DNA of 17,912 nt from an uncultured Rhizobiaceae group bacterium. Its GTDB lineage: Bacteria; Pseudomonadota; Alphaproteobacteria; Rhizobiales; Rhizobiaceae. The stretch is from contig CALDZZ010000048.1 of NCBI GenBank assembly GCA_937944075.1, forward strand, positions 1-17,912, written 5' to 3'. Shown here one piece after another: positions 1 to 6,089 of the stretch. Under the pieces are notes generated by a model. That model had not been told where the DNA came from, ran no database searches, and saw only the letters and a program-made list of their open reading frames with translations. Each line of letters starts with the position of its first letter. The first letter of the stretch is position 1. A program made the translations under genes and the position numbers.

Positions 1-139
1 TTTCACTTGTCTTTTATTGATGACATTATACATATTAACACCTTCAGTAGCCCTCATAATTGCGGCAGGTATAACGGGGGTTGCTGGTGGCATTACATAC
101 GGCTTATCGCTTGATTATTCGATAAGGACATTTGATTAA
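1..139 (+). CDS. Small membrane protein, C-terminal fragment (first member of tandem paralogue cluster)
   Basis: Reading frame 2 is open from the window edge to a TAA at 137-139 and encodes the last 45 residues of a protein whose start lies outside. The fragment is very hydrophobic and would form one or two membrane helices. It ends in AGITGVAGGITYGL followed by a short polar tail. The G-G-x-x-Y-x-L ending recurs in the last membrane helix of the three following genes (GGYVYGL, GGLVYSL, GGFFYWL), which is the main reason for calling this a gene and a member of the same family. I do not recognise the family and assign no function. The spacer after it carries a block repeated after the next gene. 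Confidence is limited by the short length visible. Confidence 0.55.
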   Translation, partial: FTCLLLMTLYILTPSVALIIAAGITGVAGGITYGLSLDYSIRTFD

Positions 140-165
140 TATACCCCAATATTAATCTCAGTTCC

Positions 166-185
166 TTCTCCCAACAGTCTGCATA
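166..185 (+). repeat. Spacer block, copy 1, 76 nt upstream of the start at 242
   Basis: The 20 bases here match those at 662-681 at 18 positions; the core is TTCTCCCAACA(G/C)TCTGCA. Both copies begin exactly 76 nt before the ATG of the following membrane-protein gene. Similarity fades further downstream apart from the Shine-Dalgarno region. It is most simply a remnant of tandem duplication of gene plus leader. A shared regulatory site would look the same. Confidence 0.6.
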
Positions 186-241
186 AAAACTGAAAACCCG
201 ACTGGCATGTATCAACAGAGTTTAAGTTCTGGAGATGCAAA

Positions 242-649
242 ATGCCTTACTGGCTTCATTCGATATTCGGGTTTATCCTTGCAGCGGCAGCATCCAGTGT
301 GGCTGTTACACTTGTTCTTTTAGGCTGGGAGCCATTATTCTGGCCAATCAAGCCTCAAGCATTCCTGCCGGGTTTTGTGATTGTCTGTCTGAGCGGATTT
401 CCAGGGTTTGCCTATGTTGTTTTTAAAGCACGGCATAATCACAATCAGCCCTTTGGGTATTTTACCATTGCAGGTATGAAAAACTCAATTTTCGCAACGT
501 TTCTTTTCTTGTTGTATTCGGCTTTTACTCCGTTTCCATTTGCAATAGTGGCTCTACTTCCAATCTTTATTCCAGGTGGCGCATTGGGGGGTTATGTTTA
601 CGGACTTTTCAGAAAGCATGTTCCCTGTAGGTTGCCAGCTGGTAAATGA
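242..649 (+). CDS. Four-helix small membrane protein (tandem paralogue 1), unknown function
   Basis: This 135-residue protein starts at an ATG preceded by GGAG at 231-234 with 7-nt spacing. Hydrophobicity suggests four membrane helices, at about residues 8-28, 41-61, 81-98 and 101-122. Short basic loops (for example FKARHNHNQP near 61-70) and a basic tail (RKHVPCRLPAGK) separate or follow them. The last helix carries PGGALGGYVYGL, matching the glycine-rich motif of its neighbours. There is no recognisable catalytic or binding motif and no signal peptidase site that I can see. An overlapping 63-residue frame at 235-426 is a shadow. It is one of four tandem paralogues on this strand and may be co-transcribed with them. 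I do not know the family; an inner-membrane location is inferred from composition. Confidence 0.75.
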   Translation: MPYWLHSIFGFILAAAASSVAVTLVLLGWEPLFWPIKPQAFLPGFVIVCLSGFPGFAYVVFKARHNHNQPFGYFTIAGMKNSIFATFLFLLYSAFTPFPFAIVALLPIFIPGGALGGYVYGLFRKHVPCRLPAGK

Positions 650-661
650 GATCTTCCAATA

Positions 662-681
662 TTCTCCCAACACTCTGCACA
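662..681 (+). repeat. Spacer block, copy 2, 76 nt upstream of the start at 738
   Basis: This is the partner of the block at 166-185, with 18 of 20 bases identical and the same 76-nt distance to the next ATG. The identical spacing argues for an ungapped duplication of the leader, or for selection on the position of a regulatory or leader element. Confidence 0.6.
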
Positions 682-737
682 AATTCTCATAATTGATTTT
701 GCATAAAGTTTCTCGAAACTGAATTTTGGAGAGTGGC

Positions 738-1220
738 ATGTTGAGAATTTTATGGTGTGGATTTGGTTTGGGTGTTGCAACCCTGTGTATTTTGCTGGCG
801 ACCTTGTTTGTTCCGATCTTGCCAAGGGTCGTGACATGGCACGATCCAAAAGGATTGCTTGCACTGTTTATAGTTGATGGGTTGTTTACGGGACTTGTGA
901 TGTATCCAACCTTTGCCTTTGCTGCTTACGTGCGTTCTAAAAGATCAATCACCTCTCCCTACTACTGGATTTGCGCTGGGGGCATTGTTGCTCTCTTTGT
1001 CAATCTATGTGTTGCAGTGATTTTTGGACCCTATACTGATTTCATGATTATCAATTCTTCCATGCCTGCCGGCTTGATTGGTGGATTGGTCTATTCTCTG
1101 TTTCATGATACCAGCACATTTCGCTTGATGATGGGTGATTGCAAACAGGCTCTTTCAAAAGTTGTTTGTGCTTTAATACTTAAAACGCCACAAACAGAAA
1201 CAAGACCTGCCCTTGCCTGA
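738..1220 (+). CDS. Four-helix small membrane protein (tandem paralogue 2), unknown function
   Basis: I take the ATG at 738 (160 residues). The frame is open from a TTG at 726, but GGAGAG at 728-733 lies just before the ATG, and the ATG keeps the same 76-nt distance to the repeated spacer block as in the previous gene. Four membrane helices are likely, at about residues 4-27, 38-63, 75-97 and 105-122, with a basic loop YVRSKRS between helices 2 and 3. The last helix contains MPAGLIGGLVYSLF, the shared motif. Unlike paralogue 1 it has a tail of about 38 residues after that helix, including a moderately hydrophobic stretch (KVVCALIL) and two cysteines. No enzymatic motif is visible and no function is assigned. 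It is probably an inner-membrane protein. Confidence 0.75.
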   Translation: MLRILWCGFGLGVATLCILLATLFVPILPRVVTWHDPKGLLALFIVDGLFTGLVMYPTFAFAAYVRSKRSITSPYYWICAGGIVALFVNLCVAVIFGPYTDFMIINSSMPAGLIGGLVYSLFHDTSTFRLMMGDCKQALSKVVCALILKTPQTETRPALA

Positions 1221-1264
1221 ATTAACTGCTTTATGCCAAGGCAATTAAGCGTTATGAGATAGCT

Positions 1265-1792
1265 ATGTCTTTATTGTTTTCCATTCTCGGGCGGTTGTTC
1301 ATAGTCTGTTTTGGTCTTTTGGCAGCTTTTCTGGCCGCCGCAATGATCATGTCCTATGGCATTTCCACTGGCTTTTTGGCGGGCTTTATTGGTAGCGAAA
1401 ACCTGGAAGCAATTGATGAAACAGAGTGGGGCTACGGTTTCATGTTGCTTGTAACGGTTGGCATAGGTTTGATCACCAGTGTTCAGTTGGCAGCGCTTGC
1501 GATATTGCCTGTAATTCTTGCGGTAGCGATCACCGAGATGATGCGCTGGAATGGCATGGTAACGCATTTGGTCTTGGGAGGGGTGTCTGCACTCTTTGTG
1601 GTTTTCACACAATTGCCCCAGGCGACAGTTCCAAGTGAAGGTACGCTCATCGTAACGCTTGCCATGGGATTTGTTGGCGGGTTCTTTTATTGGCTGATTG
1701 CCGGACGCGGTGCCGGAAGCTGGCAAGACAATCTACCCGCGTTCCGTGAACAAAATCCTCAGGGCAAAGGCCGAGAAGACACCGGCGAATAA
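1265..1792 (+). CDS. Four-helix small membrane protein (tandem paralogue 3), 3' end overlaps lysE-type gene
   Basis: This 175-residue protein begins at ATG 1265 with only a weak upstream GAGA. Helices are predicted at about residues 9-30, 60-90 (possibly two short segments), 100-118 and 127-146. The last contains AMGFVGGFFYWL, which matches the motif of the upstream paralogues. It is more diverged than genes 1 and 2 and has an acidic loop (SENLEAIDETEWG, about 44-56). The final 19 residues, from about 157, are polar, lie beyond the last helix and are encoded on DNA that also encodes the conserved C-terminus of the convergent exporter. This suggests that an original stop was lost and the frame ran on. 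Function unknown. Confidence 0.7.
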   Translation: MSLLFSILGRLFIVCFGLLAAFLAAAMIMSYGISTGFLAGFIGSENLEAIDETEWGYGFMLLVTVGIGLITSVQLAALAILPVILAVAITEMMRWNGMVTHLVLGGVSALFVVFTQLPQATVPSEGTLIVTLAMGFVGGFFYWLIAGRGAGSWQDNLPAFREQNPQGKGREDTGE

Positions 1793-2380
1793 CCAGTCGA
1801 TTGCGCGTGTGACCTTGGGGTTTCGTTTCAATGTTTCCGCTACGCTGTCGACGGCGTAAATCATTGCACTACAAAATGCGATTGCAATCGCGATAAAATA
1901 AAATCCCAGAAAAATCATCTTTCCCGTTGCATTGGGGTCTTCTGGAGATATGAACTGGGGTAAAAATGTAATGAAGAACAAAATGATTTTCGGGTTCAGC
2001 AGGTTGATGCCGATGCCTGTCAGCCAATTATTTGTGAGGCTCTTTGGTTTAGTTTTCGCTTCTTCAAGTGAAAATGCAGACCCTTCCCTGATTGCCTGAA
2101 TGGCAAGCCACAGAAGATAAAGTGCACCAACTATTTTCAGTATGAAAAAACCTTTAGGCGAGGCTTGTATCAAGGCCGAGATGCCAAAGGCTGCCAGCAT
2201 CGTGTGAATGATGACACCGGTTGCTGCGCCAAACATTGCAGCCATGCCTGCGGTTCTCCCTTGCGTTAGCGCACGCCCGAGGAAAAGTGTCATGTCCGGG
2301 CCTGGTGTCAGGGTCAACGCAAGCGCTGCCAGTGTGAAAGACGTAAAGACAGCCAGAGATGGTAAAAAGTCCATGGTCAC
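1733..2380 (-). CDS. LysE/RhtB-family amino acid exporter
   Basis: A 215-residue inner-membrane protein with the length and about six-helix pattern of the LysE/RhtB family, which exports amino acids such as lysine, homoserine, threonine or leucine by a secondary mechanism. The family signature TPGPDMTLFLGRALTQG sits in helix 1 to loop 1 (about residues 26-42), followed by a glycine-rich second helix (GMAAMFGAATGV) and LYLLWLAIQAIREG near 90-105. NPKIILFFITFLPQF in the second half is also typical. The substrate cannot be read from sequence. The start is a GTG at 2380, with an ATG two codons on; GGG nine bases upstream slightly favours the GTG. It is divergent from argG with a 156-bp gap and overlaps the opposing membrane gene by 60 bp at its 3' end. 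Confidence 0.9.
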   Translation of the reverse strand: MTMDFLPSLAVFTSFTLAALALTLTPGPDMTLFLGRALTQGRTAGMAAMFGAATGVIIHTMLAAFGISALIQASPKGFFILKIVGALYLLWLAIQAIREGSAFSLEEAKTKPKSLTNNWLTGIGINLLNPKIILFFITFLPQFISPEDPNATGKMIFLGFYFIAIAIAFCSAMIYAVDSVAETLKRNPKVTRAIDWLFAGVFSAFALRILFTERG

Positions 2381-2430
2381 GTTTATAGGCCCTACAGAAT
2401 AACAAAGCTCAATCGCATGTGCATTGGCGG

Positions 2431-2459
2431 TTCACAGGTGATATTTTCTGCTCTATACA
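2431..2459 (+). promoter_or_regulatory. Predicted sigma70-type promoter for argG
   Basis: TTCACA at 2431-2436 and TATACA at 2454-2459 are separated by 17 bp, giving a transcript start near 2466 and a leader of about 70 nt. This is a match by eye to the general housekeeping consensus. A second weaker pair, TTGCGA (2492-2497) and TTTATA (2516-2521) with 18-bp spacing, would leave almost no leader. Confidence 0.4.
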
Positions 2460-2491
2460 AACCACAAAATATTTCAATGGAAATCTGTTTC

Positions 2492-2506
2492 TTGCGATTG
2501 TCGCAA
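2492..2506. promoter_or_regulatory. Inverted repeat in the argG leader, candidate operator
   Basis: TTGCGA and TCGCAA form a perfect 6-bp inverted repeat around a 3-bp centre (TTG), 31 bp before the argG start codon. It could be a protein-binding site over or just after the promoter. It does not look like a terminator because no T-run follows. The regulator is not identifiable. Confidence 0.35.
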
Positions 2507-2536
2507 AACAGCATGTTTATAAACAAGGTTCACATT

Positions 2537-3760
2537 ATGGGTTTGGCAAAAGACAAGGTAAACAAGGTTGTTCTGGCTTATTCGGGCGGTCTGGATACAT
2601 CCATTATTCTGAAATGGCTTCAGACAGAATATGAAGCGGAGGTTGTTACCTTTACCGCCGATCTTGGACAGGGTGAAGAGCTTGAGCCTGCGCGTAAAAA
2701 AGCCGAAATGATGGGCATCAGGGAAATCTATATTGAAGATGTGCGCGAAGAGTTTGTTTCCGATTTTGTTTTCCCGATGTTTCGTGCCAATACAGCCTAT
2801 GAAGGCGTCTATCTCCTCGGCACGTCGATAGCGCGGCCTTTGATTTCCAAGCGCCTAGTCGAGATTGCCCGTGAGACCGGCGCTGACGCTATTGCGCATG
2901 GGGCTACCGGCAAGGGGAATGATCAGGTTCGGTTTGAATTGTCTGCCTATGCGCTTGACCCCAACATCAAGGTTATTGCGCCTTGGCGCGACTGGTCTTT
3001 CAAGTCAAGAACAGACCTTCTTGAATTTGCAAAGCAACACCAGATCCCGGTTCCAAAGGACAAGGAAGGTGAGGCGCCTTTCTCGGTAGATGCCAACCTT
3101 TTGCATTCGTCTTCTGAAGGAAAAATTCTGGAAGACCCGGCACTGGAAGCATCCGAACATGTTTACATGCGTACAATTTCTCCTATGGATGCGCCGGATG
3201 TTGCAACGGAAATTGAGATTGAATTTGAAAAGGGTGACGCCATTGGCTTGAACGGCAAGCGCATTTCACCTGCCACGCTTTTGGCGGAACTCAACACGCT
3301 TGGTCATGACAATGGCATTGGTCGTCTTGATCTGGTTGAAAACCGGTTTGTTGGCATGAAATCACGAGGCATTTATGAAACGCCAGGTGGTACGATATTG
3401 CTTTCAGCCCACCGCGCCATGGAATCCATAACGCTTGATCGTGGTGCAGCGCATTTAAAAGATGAACTGATGCCGCGCTATGCAGAACTTATTTACAACG
3501 GGTTCTGGTTCTCGCCGGAACGCGAGATGCTTCAGGCTGCCATTGATCATTCACAAGTCCATGTTGAAGGCAAGGTTCGTCTAAAGCTTTACAAGGGTAA
3601 TGTGATCGTCACCGGACGTGAAAGTGACAAGTCGCTTTATTCAGAAGAGCTGGTTACATTTGAAGATGATCAGGGTGCTTATGACCAGAAAGATGCCCAT
3701 GGTTTCATCCGTTTGAATGCGCTTCGTTTGCGCACGCTTGCAGCCCGTGACAAAAAATAA
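2537..3760 (+). CDS. argG: Argininosuccinate synthase
   Basis: ArgG joins citrulline and aspartate with ATP to make argininosuccinate, the penultimate step of arginine synthesis, in the cytoplasm. The ATP-binding P-loop VVLAYSGGLDTSII is at about residues 11-24, followed by FTADLGQGEE. Further family blocks are TSIARPLISK, AHGATGKGNDQVRFEL, APWRDW and DLVENRFVGMKSRGIYETPGG. I start at ATG 2537 (407 residues, normal for the family). The frame is open 40 codons further up, but that extension is unlike any ArgG N-terminus and contains the predicted promoter. The Shine-Dalgarno is weak (AAGG near 2525-2528). A gap of 64 bp separates it from the next gene on the same strand, with no convincing terminator. 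No other arg genes are nearby. Confidence 0.97.
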   Translation: MGLAKDKVNKVVLAYSGGLDTSIILKWLQTEYEAEVVTFTADLGQGEELEPARKKAEMMGIREIYIEDVREEFVSDFVFPMFRANTAYEGVYLLGTSIARPLISKRLVEIARETGADAIAHGATGKGNDQVRFELSAYALDPNIKVIAPWRDWSFKSRTDLLEFAKQHQIPVPKDKEGEAPFSVDANLLHSSSEGKILEDPALEASEHVYMRTISPMDAPDVATEIEIEFEKGDAIGLNGKRISPATLLAELNTLGHDNGIGRLDLVENRFVGMKSRGIYETPGGTILLSAHRAMESITLDRGAAHLKDELMPRYAELIYNGFWFSPEREMLQAAIDHSQVHVEGKVRLKLYKGNVIVTGRESDKSLYSEELVTFEDDQGAYDQKDAHGFIRLNALRLRTLAARDKK

Positions 3761-3824
3761 TAACACTCGCAAAATCTGAATTTTTGTCTTAAAACTTACC
3801 CGTAAGCAGGCAGGGTGGGTTAAA

Positions 3825-5183
3825 GTGACGGATAATCAACAAGATACAATTGATGAATTGCGTCTGAAGAATGAGCGACAAGTACGCAAAAAGGGAAACT
3901 GGTTTTTATCCCGATTTGTCCTGCTTGGGCTTGTTGGTCTTGTTATTGGGGGCTATTTTTATTTAACCCGTAATGAAGAACCAATGACGCTGAAAGTGGC
4001 AGCAGGTCCATATCGATCCGATTCATATGAACTTATGCGCGATGTGGCTGATGTCGTTGCACGGCATTCTGATACGCTGATACTGGAAGTGGTTCCCAGT
4101 AAAAATTCCAGTGAAAATATTTCGCTTTTGAACAGGGGTGAGGTTGATCTTGCCACCATTCGTTCTGACACACCTGTTGTGAGTGATGTGCAGATGATTG
4201 CCGATTTGTTTCCGGATTATTTTCAGCTGATATCGCGTAGTGAAAGCCTGATTTATTCACCTTCCGATCTTGTAGGCAAGAAAGTGGCAGTGCCATTTTA
4301 TGGAACGGATGAATTGCGTTCGTTCTGGATCGTAGGTGATCATTACGACATTCCCATTCAGGGTGTTGAATGGGTATCAATTCCCTTTGAGGAAGGCACA
4401 AGGAAACTGCTTTCGGGCGAGGTAGATGCCATATTTACCGTAAGATCCCTGCGTGACCGGGTTCTGCTAAACCTGTTTGCAGATTCTGAACTGAAAAACC
4501 TACCACTTCGCTATGTCCCGATTGATCAAGCCGAAGCTTTGGCGATCAAGCGCCCGTTTCTGCAAGTGGGAAGCATTCCCAAGGGAACCTTCATTGGCAA
4601 GGCACCCACACCCCGCAGTCACAGTATTACGACAACGGTACAACGCGTGCTGGTAACAAAAGATTCCATTGATGAAGTGCCCGTTCGTGAACTGACGCGC
4701 ATCCTTTTTGAAAACCGTCTTGATCTTACCATTCGATTTGCGCTGGCCTCTGCTATCAAGAGGCCTGATTTTGCCCAAGGGCTGGCTATTCCGCTTCATA
4801 CGGGTGCGGAGCAGTATTTCAACCGTGATGAGCCTTCCTTTGTTCAGGAAAACGCTGAACCCCTTGCCCTTATGGTAACTGTGGCTGCAATGCTGTTTTC
4901 ATCCATGATTGCACTTCGCTCGCGGTTTGTTTCTACCCAGAAAAACCGCATGGACAGCTATAATTACCTACTGCTCGATATTGCCGATAAAGCAAACAAT
5001 TCGACCCATTTGGAAGATATTGCTGTTTTGAAGACCGAACTTTTTGAAACCCTGGAACGGGTCGTTCGTGCGCTTGATACCGATGAAGTGACAGAAGAGG
5101 GGTTCCAGACTTTCTCGTTTCTGTGGGAATCGGTACGTGTCGTATTGAATGAGAAAGAGCACTCGCTGAAAACGGATGTGTAA
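3825..5183 (+). CDS. Membrane-anchored TAXI-family (TRAP-type) solute-binding protein with cytoplasmic tail
   Basis: A 452-residue protein starting at a GTG preceded by AGGGTGGG at 3812-3819. A basic N-terminus leads into a membrane helix (about 31-47, RFVLLGLVGLVIGGYFYL). Residues 55-340 resemble TAXI-type periplasmic binding domains: TLKVAAGPYRSDSYELMRD, LLNRGEVDLATIRSD, DLVGKKVAVPFYGT, LLSGEVDAIFTV, and a late HTGAEQYFNRDE. A second helix follows at about 346-364, then a tail of some 85 residues that is acidic and likely helical (LEDIAVLKTELFETLERVV). A free TAXI receptor of about 320 residues would have a cleaved signal and no second helix. No TRAP membrane subunit is in view. The layout suggests a binding domain in the periplasm held by two helices with a cytoplasmic end, perhaps for sensing rather than uptake; that is inference. 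The fold assignment is fairly secure, the role is not. Confidence 0.8.
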   Translation: MTDNQQDTIDELRLKNERQVRKKGNWFLSRFVLLGLVGLVIGGYFYLTRNEEPMTLKVAAGPYRSDSYELMRDVADVVARHSDTLILEVVPSKNSSENISLLNRGEVDLATIRSDTPVVSDVQMIADLFPDYFQLISRSESLIYSPSDLVGKKVAVPFYGTDELRSFWIVGDHYDIPIQGVEWVSIPFEEGTRKLLSGEVDAIFTVRSLRDRVLLNLFADSELKNLPLRYVPIDQAEALAIKRPFLQVGSIPKGTFIGKAPTPRSHSITTTVQRVLVTKDSIDEVPVRELTRILFENRLDLTIRFALASAIKRPDFAQGLAIPLHTGAEQYFNRDEPSFVQENAEPLALMVTVAAMLFSSMIALRSRFVSTQKNRMDSYNYLLLDIADKANNSTHLEDIAVLKTELFETLERVVRALDTDEVTEEGFQTFSFLWESVRVVLNEKEHSLKTDV

Positions 5184-5253
5184 ATCAGGGTTCAATTTAT
5201 TTTTCGGTTAAAGATCGATTTTTTGCTTTAGGTTAACAAAAAGTAAACGTAAA

Positions 5254-5769
5254 GTGATTCTCATGTTTACAGTCCTTGCAGAAACGAGAAGAGCAAAACC
5301 GGAAGATGCGCACGCAATTTCACATGTGCATGAAGCTTCCTGGAGAAATGCCTATGCGGGTTTGGTCCCCTATGGTGCACTGGCTCGCATGATTAACCGC
5401 CGTGATGTCAAATGGTGGGCCAATGCAATTCGCAAGTCTACGCTTATTCTTGTCATAGAGATGGATGGCAAGGTTGTCGGTTATGCAACGCTTGGTCCAA
5501 ACAGGGTCAGCACATTTCCGCATGAAGGTGAGGTTTATGAAATCTACCTGTTGCCGGAATATCAGGGTATAGGGCTTGGCAGCAAACTCTTTGCAGATGC
5601 GATGAAGGAACTTAAACAGCGTAGCTACAAGGGGGCTGTTGTATGGGTACTTTCAGACAATGATCCGGCCATTTCCTTTTATGAAAATGCAGGTGGACGG
5701 GCGATCGCCAATGGCTCCGAGCATTTTGATGACAAGCAACTGATGAAGACTGCTTATGCGTGGAACTAG
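5254..5769 (+). CDS. GNAT-family N-acetyltransferase
   Basis: A 171-residue single-domain GNAT protein expected to transfer an acetyl group from acetyl-CoA to an amine; the acceptor is unknown. The N-terminal block RRAKPEDAHAISHVHEASWR is typical of RimI-like members. Motif A, EVYEIYLLPEYQGIGLGSKL, has the Q-x-x-G-x-G pyrophosphate-binding turn at about residues 104-109. Motif B is VVWVLSDNDPAISFYENAGG at about 129-148. The start may be GTG 5254 or ATG 5263; neither has a strong Shine-Dalgarno, and the first three residues are not diagnostic. It lies 70 bp after the TAXI-like gene on the same strand. The gap is AT-rich without a clear terminator, so co-transcription is possible. It does not look like a ribosomal-protein acetyltransferase specifically. 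Confidence 0.88.
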   Translation: MILMFTVLAETRRAKPEDAHAISHVHEASWRNAYAGLVPYGALARMINRRDVKWWANAIRKSTLILVIEMDGKVVGYATLGPNRVSTFPHEGEVYEIYLLPEYQGIGLGSKLFADAMKELKQRSYKGAVVWVLSDNDPAISFYENAGGRAIANGSEHFDDKQLMKTAYAWN

Positions 5770-5816
5770 TCCGTACAATATCACCTCGTTAAATTAAGCT
5801 TATAATCAGTCTTGGA

Positions 5817-5844
5817 TTGACTCTTTTTAAAATCAGGGTATGTA
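5817..5844 (+). promoter_or_regulatory. Predicted sigma70-type promoter upstream of asd
   Basis: TTGACT at 5817-5822 and TATGTA at 5839-5844 are spaced by 16 bp. The -35 matches five of six consensus bases. Transcription would begin near 5851, leaving a long leader that includes the palindrome and the hairpin. Confidence 0.4.
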
Positions 5845-5919
5845 AGCTCTCATTCGAAGCTGCGAGTATGATTTTATGTTTGATAATGCATTTGCATTTT
5901 TATCTGTAAAAAACTCAGT

Positions 5920-5938
5920 TGCAATTTTACAAATTGCA
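5920..5938. promoter_or_regulatory. Perfect AT-rich palindrome, candidate operator upstream of asd
   Basis: TGCAATTT and AAATTGCA form a perfect 8-bp inverted repeat around TAC. The size and short spacer fit a dimeric repressor site. The 9 bp just beyond either arm do not extend it. A tandem TGCATT hexamer (5887-5898) lies 21 bp before it. No known regulator motif is recognised. Confidence 0.4.
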
Positions 5939-6029
5939 CGCTGCGCCTCTTCATGCACGACTAAAACCAAGACAACTTCAAAAACAACGAAGACCATCAA
6001 GGTCTGATCGCTTCCGCTTGTGCCCGATA

Positions 6030-6056
6030 CACTCTCCCGGGCAAAACGGGAGGGTG
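6030..6056 (+). promoter_or_regulatory. Stable RNA hairpin just before asd
   Basis: CACTCTCCCG (6030-6039) pairs with CGGGAGGGTG (6047-6056) over ten positions, one of them a G-U wobble, around the 7-nt loop GGCAAAA. It is the strongest stem I see in the leader and lies 33 nt before the asd start codon. No T-run follows, so it is not an intrinsic terminator. It could control translation or RNA stability. No known riboswitch class is recognised. Confidence 0.5.
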
Positions 6057-6089
6057 ATGACTAAGGTGAGAGTGAAGAAAGAAAATTTC

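Larger units (their letters stand above)
5770..6089 (+). other. 320-bp leader region of asd
   Basis: No convincing gene lies here. The frame of asd stays open back to 5919, but the encoded residues are not like an aspartate-semialdehyde dehydrogenase N-terminus. The region holds a predicted promoter (5817-5844), a tandem hexamer TGCATT at 5887-5898, an AT-rich palindrome (5920-5938), a small AGACC/GGTCT hairpin (5991-6005) and a strong 10-bp hairpin (6030-6056), each reported separately where supported. A transcript from the promoter would have about 240 nt of leader. Confidence 0.5.

Noticed and set aside
707..720. AGTTTC-TC-GAAACT inverted repeat before membrane gene 2 as a regulatory hairpin
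   Set aside because: The 2-nt loop is too tight for a stable RNA hairpin, and the equivalent leader of gene 1 lacks it.
2417..2536. 40-codon upstream extension of argG
   Set aside because: It is unlike ArgG N-termini and spans the predicted promoter; the family-typical start is the ATG at 2537.
5919..6089. 57-codon upstream extension of asd
   Set aside because: The residues are basic and proline-rich with no family similarity, and they cover the palindrome and hairpin; the ATG at 6090 gives the normal length.
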